A stretch of 64,000 nt of DNA, taken from NCBI RefSeq assembly GCF_021917145.1, contig NC_061081.1, positions 8,642,100-8,706,099 of the forward strand. Reading direction: 5' to 3'. Positions 1-25,928 of the stretch are shown piece after piece (the stretch's first letter is position 1; the number at the start of each line of letters is the position of its first letter). This DNA is from Hypomesus transpacificus. Lineage: Eukaryota; Chordata; Actinopteri; Osmeriformes; Osmeridae. Made by a program: the position numbers and the translations under genes. The notes below the pieces were generated by a model. That model was not told the origin of the DNA, ran no database searches, and saw only the letters and a program-made list of their open reading frames with translations.

Positions 1-1539
1 CTACTGCAATTCAACTCCAACTTCTTCTTTATTCATTTCCAGGTGTGCGCAAATATCAACATGACCTGGGGCAGGGACAGCCCCAACTTGACACGGCAAC
101 AACAGACTCTGTTGCCAAGGGGGAAGAAGGGGGATTTATTTACATTTGTAATCGAGGAAGTTGTAATGACATGGAAATGCGGGAGCCACAAAATGGAGAT
201 CAGAGGCAATTCATTAAAACTCAATTGGAAGGCCTCCTTTATAAATTCAAATGTCTCTCCTCTGCCGCTAGGTAGAGCAGGGCAGTTTGTCAGGGAACAC
301 ACACTAAGCTACTCACGTTTCCCTGTTGGATGTGGCAAAACGCAATGCAGGCAAAAATACCACAATACACTGAGGAAGAGTCTCATTAAATAGTCAAATT
401 CATTACTATCTAGCTCTCTGTTTGAGCACACAGCTGCCTCAGACAAAAGAAAACAGCGGCATAAAAGAAAAAACAATGACATTCAGTAAACCAGCCGTTT
501 GAAGAGGAAACAGCACGTTGAAAGTGAAATGTTGAGAAGCAATAGATGCTTTAAACCAGGGGTGTTCAAGTTCGGGTCCTCGGGGTCCACTGTCCTGTAT
601 GTTAGTGTGACATAGGATAGTGGACCCTGAAGACCAGGATTGAACACCCCTGCTTTAAACCAATGACCCGACATGCGTTTTGGGCAACATTTCAGTGGAG
701 TTGACTGGATATTGCTGCTACCTCTGTATGGTCCTGATTCAATGATGCCTTCTGCTGAGGCGAAGCTGCTGTTGCTGACGTGTGCCTCTGAGACGCTCAG
801 GGCTCCGGGGGGGCCTCGGGAGGAGTCCTGGGGGGGGGGACAAGTGACACACCAGGAAGTGTGAGCATGTGATGAGCGTATGTGTGTGTGGGGTGAGGGG
901 GGGGGGGCATAGACTGTCTTTCAAACTTCTATACAAAGTCACTTCACACACCGGCATGTAGCAAGACCAATCTTTTTGACAGGCTGGGTTCATGTCGAGA
1001 AACCAAAGCCTCCAACTTTGTCCAGACAGTCTTAATCAGTTCATTATAAGGTGGAGGACAGAGGCTCAGTCTTGTTGGGCAAACTGCTGATTTCGACATG
1101 TTCCAAGAAACAAAAGCAACTGTCTTTGGCCTGCTCTGCGCTAAGCTTCGATCTACTTGTATGTACTTGCTCAATTGAATTGAACCATACGAGGCTGTGG
1201 TTACAAAGTTTGTTTGAACTTCATTTAAACTGCTCTCAGTTTTGACAATGTCCATGTATGACTTGTAATGACTGGATGTAACTGTGGACTGGACTCCATT
1301 GTATTCTAGTGTACATTTACGCACCACCATACACCTAGGTGTCCTTTCCTGTTCTTGAATTCTGCAAATGACAAATTACAGTTCACACAGTGGGACAGAA
1401 TGTACGGTTTGTGTGAATGATATCCATGTTTACAATGTGTTTGGAGTGTGTGTATTAAGCCGGTTGTGTGCAGTGTGCAGGATATCTGTGTGTGGCTGTG
1501 TGCGTTTGGTTGTGAGCATGCGTGAAGGTTTGTCCTCAC
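1..1539. other. presumed intron or flank left of the minus-strand acidic gene
   Basis: Apart from the miniature transposon at 557-652 I find no supported exon here. If the gene at 1540-4650 is real, its third coding exon should lie in this stretch or beyond the left edge, but I could not identify it. A G-rich and TG-rich run occurs at 820-910. Confidence 0.4.
557..652. mobile_element. short palindromic hAT-type MITE
   Basis: The element starts with caggggtgttcaa and ends with its near-complement ttgaacacccctg. Just inside these, gggtccactgtcct pairs with aggatagtggaccc. It is flanked on both sides by the 8-base direct repeat ctttaaac (549-556 and 653-660). Terminal inverted repeats of this kind with an 8-base target duplication are the hallmark of hAT transposons; the termini match a miniature family I recall as common in fish genomes. 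At 96 bp it has no coding capacity and is nearly a fold-back hairpin. The intact target duplication suggests it is not very old. Confidence 0.85.
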
Positions 1540-4500
1540 CCTTGTGAACACATCTTCGTGGCCGTCGTCCAGGCCTCCATTGCTGGTGACGGAGATCTCA
1601 GCTGCAGGACTTCTAAGGGCCTCCTCTGTCATGGTGCTTTCCTGCGAGGAGAGCAGAAGAACTCCACGTGAAACACTGGAGCGGACACAGCTTTAGAAAG
1701 GGGAGTCCTGTAGAGTGATCTGTCAAATGTTTGGATGTGAACCAAGAGAGAGGGAAGGGGGAGGCTCCATGCAGAAGTTTGGCAGGTGTGGGCTGCCATC
1801 TTGTGGGCAAGATGGTCCAACTTTGATTTCAGACTGTAACCATAACCATGGAAACGTCATCCCACATAGCCACACTGAGTCATGCACAGAGCAGGAGTAA
1901 CATACAGACGAGCGCACGCTTAAGAACCAAGGCTGTTCATTCATCATCCTCTGTAGCAGTGTTACACACTGGGATGGTTTGGCTGTGTCAAGGATTTGTT
2001 GAAGCACAACAATTGTAGATTGGTGACCCCAAATTATTGATTAGCGGTACATCCAAATGATACATTACTATCATGTTACGCTTAAGGACAATTGTCTAAT
2101 TGTCTAGGATTAGGATTTATCCATGTCCGGGAAACTGGGCCTTTGACATGCTGAACCAGACACACAAAAAATCCAAATGGTCTACCTGTTCCACAATGAT
2201 TGGCATAGAATGCCTTATTACTCTAAACCAAACAAATACAGGAAAAAGGCATAGACCTACAGTGTCACAAAATGCACATATTGTGACACTGTAGGTGTAT
2301 ATTTCACCATAGTATATGTGACCACATGACACTATGGTGAAATAGAAATCTATGTTTCAAAGTATGTTGTCTGAGTACCGTTTCTACACTTGGCATGTCA
2401 TGAGGTTGGGCAAGGTGTTCTCTGTAGCCCTAGACAGCGATCTAAATAATGCAAGTATCCACCATATACAGCTGGCCTATACAGACTTGTAGTTCAAATT
2501 CACCATTTGGACAGAGTTGGGATGCTAAATGTGCCACAGATGAGATCCACCCTACGGATACCCGACCAGTTGCGGGAGGCCATGTCAACTCTACGAAGCC
2601 TTTAAGAAGATTGTAAAATGTCATCAGAGCCAAAAGCAACCCGTGAGTTTACAAGGTTGCCTGCCCATGAGACTGACTGACAGGATCAAGTTCAGGAATT
2701 ATCATGCAAGTAGGCCAATTCAATCAGACTGAACCGGATGCTCAATCTCTGAATACAATAATCTCCTGTTTACTATCATATCCCAGTGCGTAGAAATTGA
2801 CAAAATATTACCTAATAGGGCCTAAAGTGTACTGCTGTGAGCTATTTGATCATATGCTCACCTCAGACTACAAAAACTCTAAGCTGGTTGTTTTCCAAAG
2901 TTTGTCTGTGTCATTTTGTGAGCTCATCGGGGTCAAAGGAAGGCCTATGGCCTGCGTCCTATGTTCATTCTACGAACGACATATAGTACAGTACTACTGT
3001 TTTAACGAGCGATCAATTAAACAACTAAATTTTTTTGTAAGAGAATATGCTAAGCCTTTAAAAGTTCAAACGCTCCAAAGAAGCGACATGATTGGGATCG
3101 CTTTGGCAGCAGAGTATACCAGCCTGGCCCTGCAGACAGGACTGCAGGTATCAGATTCCAACACACAACATAAATAGTTAAGAGCCACACGACGCCCACG
3201 TACGGTTAGAACACAAAGACAGCAGCATGCAGGCTTGTCTAGAGAGAAACAGGACAGAGAGCAGCGGATCTGACATGAGGCGAGAGGTGTGTCTCCACAG
3301 TCTGGGACTGCATGGCCTTCGCAGAGGTTGGCTTGAATACCAAATGGAACAAACCAAAAACAGTCAGTCAGTCATTCTCAAATCTGAGTCAGAAAGAAAA
3401 AAAACTGTCATGGAGCCTATCGAACCATTCTCAGTCGATAGCCCTCTATTCAAAACCACGTGTGATGCAACAATGGGAACAAGCCCAGTGATTGAGTGCC
3501 GACAGCTTGGAATGGTCAGGCACAGCGACAGCAGATCTGGTGCTGCATGGGAACACTAAGGCAGGGGCCAAATCCCTCTGCCTACAGCCACTGCCCAGCC
3601 ATGTGACGCTCTGCTGAATACAAGTGCTGTATCCACATCCACAGGAAACACTGGGATGGATTCTTATCATAGCCGGGATCAGTCACATGTACCGGCCTCT
3701 GTCAAAGTCAAACCTGTGAAAATCCAGGTTTAGGCTGGCAAGTGGAAATGATTGTCACAGCAGTTGCTCGATGAGCCTCTCGTAGTCAATGGATTGCGAA
3801 TGTATACATCATTGGCATGAAGAAAGAGCAGCTCGTGGAGTTGCAGCAATCAGCTACAAACTACAACATGTCACAGTACAGCAAACCTTTCAGAAAGAAC
3901 CCCACCAAGCGAAGGCAGAAAAAGCACAGACACATCATACCACCAGTCTGTTTTACAACTTAAAAGTTCCACAACAAATTTAAATAATTTTGCAAAGCTA
4001 CCAACCAAGCAAAAAGAAAAAGATGCCAAACGCTACAATTGGCATGAAAGCATTTATCAAATGTTGATTTGATTTGAGCAAAATGTTGAACTTGAGTGCT
4101 GCAGTGAAAAATTTCAAGAGAGTAGCTAGGTTGATTGCCAAAGTCAAAGATAAGATGTCACCTTTGTGCAAGAGGGAGAATCTTGAAAATGTTCCTTTGG
4201 TGTACTCTGGTCTGCTGTCTCAGTTTGGTCATTTTCTGTTTCTGCACCAGCGCTGAAAGAGCCAAAGCTGACGGCAGAGGGCGGAGCAGCAGTCCCGTGA
4301 TCTGGAGTTTCCATGCTGTCTGGAATCTCACTGCTTATCTGAGCACCACCACCACCACCGTCACTGTCGTCATCCTCCTCAACATCATCATCATCATCAT
4401 CATCATCGTGTGCCTCGATCCTCTTTCCTGTGTCATCTTTGTCACCTTGCACATTGTCTTTGACTGAATGAGAAACTGGGTCAGGATGTTCTTTGTAAAC

Positions 4501-4650
4501 TGTTGCATGTTCAGCACCAGGATATCTGTTAGAGTCCTCCTCTCCCTCACTTTGGGAATCCTCAGTGTTCTGAGCTTCGTTCTTTGAATCCATTCGCAAG
4601 GCCCCGTCTGAGACTACCCCAGACTCAGCCTCAAGACTAATTTCGGACAT
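1540..4650 (-). CDS. unrecognised acidic protein, 5' exons only (partial)
   Basis: Two coding exons fit together in phase 0. Exon one is 4162-4652, with ATG at 4650 two bases after a good acceptor (tttgtttacag on the minus strand) and donor AAG|gtgaca. Exon two is 1540-1641, with acceptor ctcctcgcag and donor AGG|gtgagg. The N-terminus reads MSEISLEAESGVVSDG, then a low-complexity Asp/Glu run (eight Asp, then VEEDDDSDGGGGG), then Ser/Thr/Glu-rich sequence. Exon two adds ESTMTEEALRSP and ends DGHEDVFTR. The chain is about 196 residues and continues leftward with no stop. An upstream untranslated exon must exist because the ATG follows an acceptor; the gene is head-to-head with FAM193A and may share its promoter region. 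I do not recognise the family. Acidic disorder of this kind is seen in many cytosolic and nuclear proteins, so no function is proposed. Confidence 0.55.
2256..2343. repeat. two adjacent perfect hairpins
   Basis: cctacagtgtcacaa (2256-2270) is perfectly complementary to 2281-2295, with a 10-base loop. Five bases further on, atttcaccatagt (2301-2313) is perfectly complementary to 2331-2343, with a 17-base loop. Both lie within the presumed first intron of the acidic minus-strand gene. They may be a remnant of a palindromic miniature transposon. Confidence 0.8.
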
Positions 4651-4652
4651 GC

Positions 4653-7077
4653 CTGTAAACAAACACACAGGTGGGCATGAACACATGTCCCTGGAAAACT
4701 GGTATGTCCGGGCAGGTTTTGGCACATTCAGAGAAAGGGGTGGTCAACACCTGAGGCAGAGTAGCAGTCATTTCAAGTTATTCAGTAGCAGGTTGATGGC
4801 ATTCACACAACAGGTTGTTCTGTTCTGCAAAATAGAATCAACCAGTATCAATCAATGGTGGGATGTTTGCAGAAACATCTTAATAAACATACCTTTACAG
4901 TGACTGTGTGATTCAACCATTGTTCCACAGAGCGACAATGAACACTGAGGTGGTTCAATGTACACCGAGATTTGAAAAGATGCAGACGTATTAAATCAAG
5001 AAAAAAGTGTAGGTATATAAAGTTTGGGTTTCAGGACCAAATGATTATCCCATGTCTGATCACCCCTGCAGCAGCATGTCATGTTCTCTTAATAAAATGC
5101 CAGATTACAAGCCTACCTGGTTCCATCCTTGTAGCCAGTCTGTTGGATTTTCAAAATTGTTAACTGTTCTTCAGTGGACTGTGGACCGTAGATGTCGTCT
5201 TTATATGACTGAACAATGGCCACTTCCTTGTGAATGTAACTAGGCGCTTTAACCCTTTACATTTTTCATGTCGCCTACTATTAGTATATCATTATCACAA
5301 AAATTGTACGATATGATTTGTAATGATGGGCAATTGCATAGAAACGGTTTGTTTTGGTATGTTTAGTTACCCAAAAACATCTTATTATACGACTTTATTT
5401 TTATTACTTCTAAATCTGATCAAAATTGATGAGGTGTACCTTTAAGAAAAATAATGCCAATAAAATGTAAGTTGACACGTAAACGGTAGGCTACTGTTGA
5501 CAACCTGACAAATGAACCAACAATACTTCTGCTTATGCAAACTACCAAAAAGCTAGCTACATGCAGTCTATTTAGTACTGTACTGCAGTACTGTAGTGTT
5601 TGACATCTATATTTAACTGGCACCTGTAACACCTGTAGCTAGCTAACATTTTTGCTAGTGGCTATTGATGCAGTAGCTTATGCAAACTAGGTTAAAACCT
5701 CCAGTGGCGATCAAAACCTCTAACGTTTAGAAAATGCCAAATATTTAGGAAGTTAGAGCTAGTGTTCTTTGGTTAGCTAGACAGAGTAGCTATCTGTGGC
5801 AGGCTTGATGTGTACATCATCAGCTAGTACTACTGTAGTTGGTACAGTACGCTACTGTCTACAGTAGCTACTATTGGCTAATATGCACTCTAAAATGCAA
5901 TCCTGTCCATTTGTCGTTTACAGTACGTTAGCAATAGCCAGCAAGCTAACTTATAACCAATACAAACTGTGAGCTAGCAAGCTAGTGTGTTTAGCTGCTA
6001 CTACTAGCCACTTACGTAGCAAAAGTGACACATCATTAGCTAGCCACATACTGCTAGCTAGCTTCTACCAAACAACACACCCTGACAGTGTCGGACTGAT
6101 GTGTATCGATCTGGGCAACTTTACCTTAACACGTAAGTTAGCAAGCGAGATAGAAAGTAATCCAAATCTTCCTTTGTGATACCGAAATGTCCCACTCCTG
6201 TCCTCTCGGCAGAAAAACGTAAATTTGCTCAATTGTACTTTTATTCCGCACCCATTGGGTTTACTCGATAAAGTCGTCCAGACCCGGAAAAGTGAGTGTA
6301 GTTTTCTTGCTGCACACTAGAGTGCACAGTGGTCACTGACTTAGTAACATTGCAAAAGCTTAGACGAATCTTGTTGTGTACTCTCGAACCATCCCGCGGT
6401 GCTTACCATGTTCGGTTTCCAGGCAGTCGCCTGAACGCAGACAGAGAATGGGGCCACACTGTGTCTTCTTATTGTGGTTTAATATTGGTATAGTATTTTA
6501 ATCTTGTAGCAGAAGCAGCATACGTGAATAAATCGGGGGTGTTCCCATCGCATCCAATTCGTTGGCTTTCGTTTGATCCCATTAAAGGACGGAAACTAGC
6601 GTTACTGACTGGTTTTGCCAAATCGAATAGACCTGCAGATTTTACGCACGACGGAGTCTTTCTCCCCCTGGTGATTGACTGCAGTAGTATTTACCGACAG
6701 TAAATGAGATTAAATTGAGAAATGACCAAATGCATATGATGGAATAATTAAGCGACTATACTTTACAATTTTTCGTGATTTATATAACTTTTTGAAGTTA
6801 GTTAAGTTTTGTTGCAGAAATAAACTGCATTACCCATCAGCCAGAGAAGCGTTGCCAGATTGAAAAGACTCCCCCTTCCCTTTTCCTGAATAAATGTGAA
6901 ATCGGTGTATGTGTTCATTGGAAATGGGTCACACTTTAAACACAAAATGTACTGCTTTTTTTAACCAGGGAATGCAATACCATAACATACATATTTGTGG
7001 CACCAAAAACAGACAGACAGACAGACAGACACAGACAGACAGGCAGACACAGACAGACAGGCAGACACAGACAGACC

Positions 7078-7164
<87 letters not shown>

Positions 7165-7700
7165 CGACCGACAGACAGACAGATATGTAAATAGACAGGA
7201 CGACAGACAGATAGATAGACCTATCCCCTGCCTGACTATCTATCTATCCCCTGCCTGACTGAAAACTAAATAATATCACACAAGCGGCTGACAATAAACT
7301 CAAAAAGAACACCATGTTTTTCTGTAGAACATAGCTAGCATGATGGTTTTCAGATTTATTCTGCTATCATGTATGTCACAATCACGACATATCTTAACTT
7401 TAAATGAAAGGATATTGGTGTAGTAATGGAAAAGGCTTCGCAAGGAGTTTAGGACATCTTGATAGGGGGATATTTAAGTACCTGGCAACCCCCGACGCAA
7501 GCTCTTGCCTGAGTATGTAGCTACAGGGGCCATATTGAAATCTCAAATCTAGCAGTAGTCTGAAAATTCAGTGTCGCTGTCTCATTTGGAGACTCTGAAA
7601 TATTGCTATCCTTTATTTATATCAGGGGGTTTGGGACAGACATTCCACCTGAGACCCTGCCTTTACTGGACGGCAAGTTGTCTCTGATTTTCGTGGAAAA
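4653..7700. other. intergenic region between two divergent genes
   Basis: There is no supported coding exon. It must contain the 5' untranslated exon and promoter of the acidic minus-strand gene and the promoter and 5' leader of FAM193A. The part from about 5500 to 6100 is dense in AGCTAGC-like palindromes. A large tetranucleotide repeat lies at 7010-7190. Confidence 0.5.
7010..7190 (+). repeat. (CAGA)n microsatellite
   Basis: This is an almost pure run of the ACAG/CAGA tetranucleotide, about 45 copies, with a few G and C interruptions near its start and end. A short gata-rich coda follows to about 7245. All frames across it are open (TDRQ-type repeats), which is a consequence of the repeat and not evidence of coding. 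Confidence 0.97.
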
Positions 7701-21108
<13,408 letters not shown>

Positions 21109-23704
21109 CAGGGCCTCGCGGAGGTCCAACAGGCTGGAACTTGAAGCAAGACGCAATCATCCCCACATAGTCCCCCTCTCCCCTCCCTGACCCTCCTCTA
21201 CTCTAAGGCTATCAACTGTCGACCCCCCCCTCCCCGCTCCCAGACTCGTCTACCTGTCTCGTCTCCCGCTGTGCCCAAATCTCGCCCACGCTGCCTTGCC
21301 CTGTCCTCGTCACTGTGGCTCCGCCAGGAACCCTACTGGACTGGTTCTCCTCTTGCGGAACTCTTGAGAAGAAAAAAAAGAATCTAAAAGTGAAGACGCC
21401 ACCAATAAAAAAGGAATAAAACACACATCACAAAATGCTACTTTCTATCAATGATTACTTTTTTTTTTCTTGTGGGAGCGCTTGTGTGCTTTTAGTCCAT
21501 CAGTGGGGACTTGCTCTTGACTTCAAGCAATGTTCTAAAACTCGTATGTTTTGTTTGTTTGGCTTAGTAGTCAAAAATATGCTTGAATATTCTTGGATGA
21601 AAAAAAACAAAAAAAAACAAGACATGCGTTTGCTGAAACCCAGTGCTGATAAAAAAAGAGATGAATTTCAAAGCCTTTAATTCTGTTACTGTGGCTTATT
21701 ACCCCCGTTACCTCCATTTCCTAGCACGGAATCTCCTTCAGATAACTTGATGAGGGAATGGGGTTGGTGTCTTCTCCCCCCCCCCCCCCCCTCCTTTTCC
21801 CAACCCCAACTGAGACAAAGGCTTGATACTTGACTACGTTCTGTTCTGTTGGGGTTTATTCAGTTCCATTTAACAGACCGTTGAGTAAGTGTTTTTTTTG
21901 TTTTTGTTTCTTTTTTGTATTTTTGACTTGTAGCCAGCTTGTATCAGAACTTTCAGAATGAAATTTAAAAAAAGAACAATACTCACACTATCAATCTGTT
22001 ATAGAGTGTATATTGTATTAACACTGAAGCCAAACTGGCTACTTTTTAACATATTGTTAAGTAATATTAAAATCTTGTCTTTCTTTTTTGAAAGATGGAA
22101 TACAATAGTGTGGCAGGATGCGTGTGTTGTGTCAAACCTTCTTTCTTCATATCTCTTTGTGCAGCAGATAGTCCTCATATATCACATTATCTTGGTTTAC
22201 TCTTTAAATATCAGTCCATTGGCTTTGTCCATAGATGTCTGCATGCGTAGGAAGAGTAGTATTACATGGCATGTGACGAGCATGTGACCAGCTGGTCCCA
22301 GGTGAGTCAAGTTGACTGGATTTACCAGGGTGGGGGGGAGGTGTCAGCTGTTTCATTCTCTGTTTGATTTGACTAGACCGCCCCCCTGGGGAACTGGTCA
22401 GGGTGTCGTGGTGATCTTTGTTTAAAAGCTATGTGTACGTGCCCGAGGCCCAGGAGAGCGTAGCTCACCTGGTGACGTGTGCGTTGATGTTGGAGTACCA
22501 AACAAAGGCCATGCTATTTTGATTAGATCGATTGGGGGTGGCTGTGGTGTTGCTAGGTTCCTATGTATCCATGTTCTTTACTGTGTCACTGTTGACATGC
22601 ACAGTGGATCAGAGCCATGTTGAGGATGAGAACAATCCTTTTTTTGTCAACCACCTCTTTGTGAATGCATGTTCTACGGGAGAATTGATGGTACCGTTTG
22701 AGTTTATATGGAGGGTTTCAGAGATGCGTAGTGTTAAAACCACACAGAGACTATCCCCCCACCACTCGTCAGGTGTGACACCTACACATAGGGAACTTTT
22801 TTGAGGCGGGGGCTATGCAGTATCTTTTTTAAACATCCTTTGTCTTTTTTTCCCTCACATCCTGTCAGAGAGGGCCTTTTTGCTCGTTTTGGTAAGCGCT
22901 CTCACTGTCATGTGACACCCTGGTGAGGGTGAAAAAACAAGAGGCAGCCCTCTGGGGGGGAGGATTCGTCGACTGGATGATTTATAAAAATGTTGAGGTT
23001 TTAAGAAATGTCCCTTCTGCTTTCAAACTTACCGTAAAAAAAAAGGCAGAAAATGAGGTCAACGTGCACTTACTCCACCCTAACTTTTTTTTTTATATAT
23101 TTTTTTAAATACGCAATTCTCTGAACTCATGTCTTTATTCATACGGGGAGGACTTCATGTATGCCTTGTTTAGCATCTGTCCATCCATTAATCTATTATT
23201 TCTTTATTAAGCCATTCAATTATCTTTTGGTGAAGCTAGGTTAAACACTAAAACATAGCACAGACAGGAAGTGAGTCAGTCTGACTAAACACAAGATCAT
23301 TGTAATTTTCCTCATACTGGACTATGCTTTTGACTTTCACTGCCAACATTCCCCTTTCTTACACATTTAGTCAAGGAGGGAGAGCTGGGAAATTCACAGC
23401 CCATCATAAGATGATGCCATAGAAACAGACGTCACAGTAGAGATGATTTTGATATGCGTCAGGGTTCATGTCTGTGGCCTTCTGTCTGGCTGTGCAGCAT
23501 GTTCTCTGTCAGCCTGCGGTGATGTAAGAATGGAGGTGCCCTGCTTGGCCAAGGGAGCGAGATGAAGGAGAAGCCATGCTCAGAAAAGGCCACCAAAACA
23601 CCACACAGACAAGGGTTCCCGTCAGGCACAGGGAGATCATGGAAAACCCATTTCAAATGAGACAAACCTAAAATCTATCTAAAAAAGTATTTAGATATGT
23701 GTGG
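21109..23704. other. FAM193A 3' untranslated region and intergenic sequence
   Basis: Two AATAAA signals sit about 300 bases after the stop codon (21404, 21415), so the short transcript would end near 21440. T- and A-rich runs follow. Several short open frames occur but none has splice context or recognisable similarity. Confidence 0.5.
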
Positions 23705-24155
23705 GTATTTCTAAATTGATGTATGTACTGTATGTAACAAGCAAACTTGGTCTACAACAATGCTCAGGTAAGGGGTACGTGTTGAAATAACATCCACATG
23801 AATGACTGGACCCAAGGTTTCCCAGCAGAACATTACCCAAAGCATCACACGGCCTCTGCCGGCTTGCCTTCTTCCCATAGTGCATCCTGGTGCCATGTGT
23901 TCCCCAGGTAAGCGACGCACACGTCCACATCCACGTCAAAGAAGATGTGCTTCATCAGACCAGGCCACCTTCTTCCATTGCTCTGTGGTCCCCTTCTGAT
24001 GCTCACAGGCTTGCCTTCGCTGCCCATGTGCGTCAGTGAGCCTTGGCCACACATGGCCTCGTCGACGTTGCTCAAATCCTTATGTTGCCCATTTTTCGCA
24101 TCAACTTTGAGGCCAACATTTTTCACTTTCATGACATGTCCCAATGTTGGAGCCC
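23705..24155 (-). mobile_element. Tc1/mariner transposase remnant
   Basis: Read on the minus strand, the open stretch contains VRRLPGEHMAPGCTMGRRQA-like sequence followed by VMLWVMFCWETLGP and HVDVISTRTPYL. This is the central part of the DDE transposase of fish Tc1-like elements as I remember it. Upstream (rightward) parts of the transposase, including an N-terminal KRKDLSNVDEAM-like stretch, are present but large internal pieces are missing and the frame is broken. No clear terminal inverted repeats were seen. It is an inactive deletion derivative. Confidence 0.85.
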
Positions 24156-25545
24156 AGGCTCCCTGAGCCAGAGAGATGCAGGAAAGCACCGTGACGCAGG
24201 GTTGGAGTGTCTCAATGACAGGGGGCAGAGCTCCATTAGGAGCCATCAGGCCTCTCAGATGGCTACCCGCAGCTTGTAATCAGTGGAGGGGGATCTTTTC
24301 ATTGCACACAGCCTGGGGCGTCAAAGACATGGTGTACACCTCCATGGAATGGAGGGAGCACCCAGCTCACTTACATTCACAATTGAAATGGCCTGGCAGA
24401 AGCACTCAGAGGTACTGGCTTGACCCTCGCTTGGCATAAAGACTTTGACGAAAGCAATTGACGCTAGCCACCCCAACTTCAACTAATAATGATCTACAGT
24501 TCCGAGTCTATAGTCTATAGCTCCTCTTTCAAGTGAACTAGAGAGTCTGCTTTTCGGGAATTCCCTATGTCTATGGTGGGAAATTCCCATTCTTTTCGGA
24601 TACACAAGAGATTAAAGGCCATATCTATCCATTCTGTGTTTGTCTGGATGTCAGGCACACAGGAAAAAAGGTTTTCCCAATCTCTGATGGGGTATAGGGA
24701 CAGATCTGAGGAACAGCCCATTATGAAAAGCTGTTGGCGCCAGCCACGGATGTTCTGTCATTTGACTGCAGATTCATAGTTGTGTTCTTTCTGAGAAAAG
24801 GTCTCTGAGAATAGAAGAGGGATGTGTGACCTAATTGTTTCCACTCTATAATGAGGTGGGTGGTTTGTGTGCTGTATAGCGTTCACCAATCCAGATATGT
24901 GTGTGTGTATAAGTGTTCAAGGGGGAGTCCCTGGAAGCCCACCTATGACTTTACCCAAGGCAGCATGTGCATGGTTAATGTGACTGTCAACCTCTGATCG
25001 CCCTACTTTGAAGTCCCAATCTGACACGCTCAAGTCGTCATGAACTCCCTGATCACATGACAGCTCAGGGGACACACAGAACCTCTATGTAAATGTTTAT
25101 ACGCCATGGGAACTAGTTGACGGTTATCAAACATCTTCCCCAAACACGGTCCCTACGTCATCCCAAAACTATGATTTGGCTGATCGTAGGTCTTCGAAAC
25201 CTGATGGGTTTTCTTTCGTTGACCTTTTAGTTGCGTTTGACACAGTTTTACTCAGGTGTCTCTTGTAGAATGTGCTTCTTTACCACAAGTGGTACTCAAC
25301 CAAGGCAGAGTTTTGATCTTATAGTGCCATAGCCAGGTGAACACGTTGGGCTGCCTACTTTACTATTCAGTAGGTCCCTTTACAAAATGAAACAGAAAGA
25401 TTTCATTTCTATTGAATGTGTGAGGCTGTAAATGGAATGACGAGAAGACATTTAAGTAGTCAGTTAAAAAACAGGAAGAGCCTAGTCCTATTGTTACTAT
25501 GGCTGCGTCTTTGCAACCGCATACATACAAGGTCTACAGGGTGTA
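24156..25545. other. intergenic, nothing recognised
   Basis: Unique-looking AT-balanced sequence between two transposon remnants. I see no exon with splice context, no RNA gene and no clear repeat. Confidence 0.4.
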
Positions 25546-25928
25546 TACGGTCGTGACCATAAGTTTTGGCAATGACAAATGTTGTGTTTGGTGGTAAGTT
25601 TGCTGGTTCAGTATTTGAGGAAAATGTTTTCACGTTTCTATAGAATACTGTAATCACAATAAGGCACATTTCATATTATTTCAAGGTTATTTGGGGCGAA
25701 CATTTTCAATATATGCAAATACTACCCTCTTTTACAGCAGTCAATCTGCTCTTAAAATCCAATCAGAATGATAGAGTGATTTCACCTGGCTAGAACTAGT
25801 TCACACTTTCCCCTGTGCTGATGATATGACTTACTGAAATTATGTTAGCAGTCATTTTATGCCAAGGCCCAGCTAGCTTTAGAAACACAAAATGTATGTT
25901 GCTCCCAACACCTTTGGCCACGGCTGTA
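25546..25928. mobile_element. non-autonomous Tc1/mariner-like element
   Basis: The left end reads tacggtcgtgaccataagtt and the right end reads acctttggccacggctgta, a degraded inverted pair; both begin or end at TA. The terminal motif (cgtggccaaaagtttt type) is that of a fish Tc1-like family. The 383-bp interior has no transposase open frame. Confidence 0.7.

Noticed and set aside
43-393. 116-codon plus-strand open frame at the left edge following an acceptor-like ttccag
   Set aside because: It starts with GTG, has no recognisable similarity and lies opposite the presumed intron of the minus-strand gene.
6909-7258. Open frames encoding (TDRQ)n
   Set aside because: Produced by the tetranucleotide repeat; no splice context or conserved flank.
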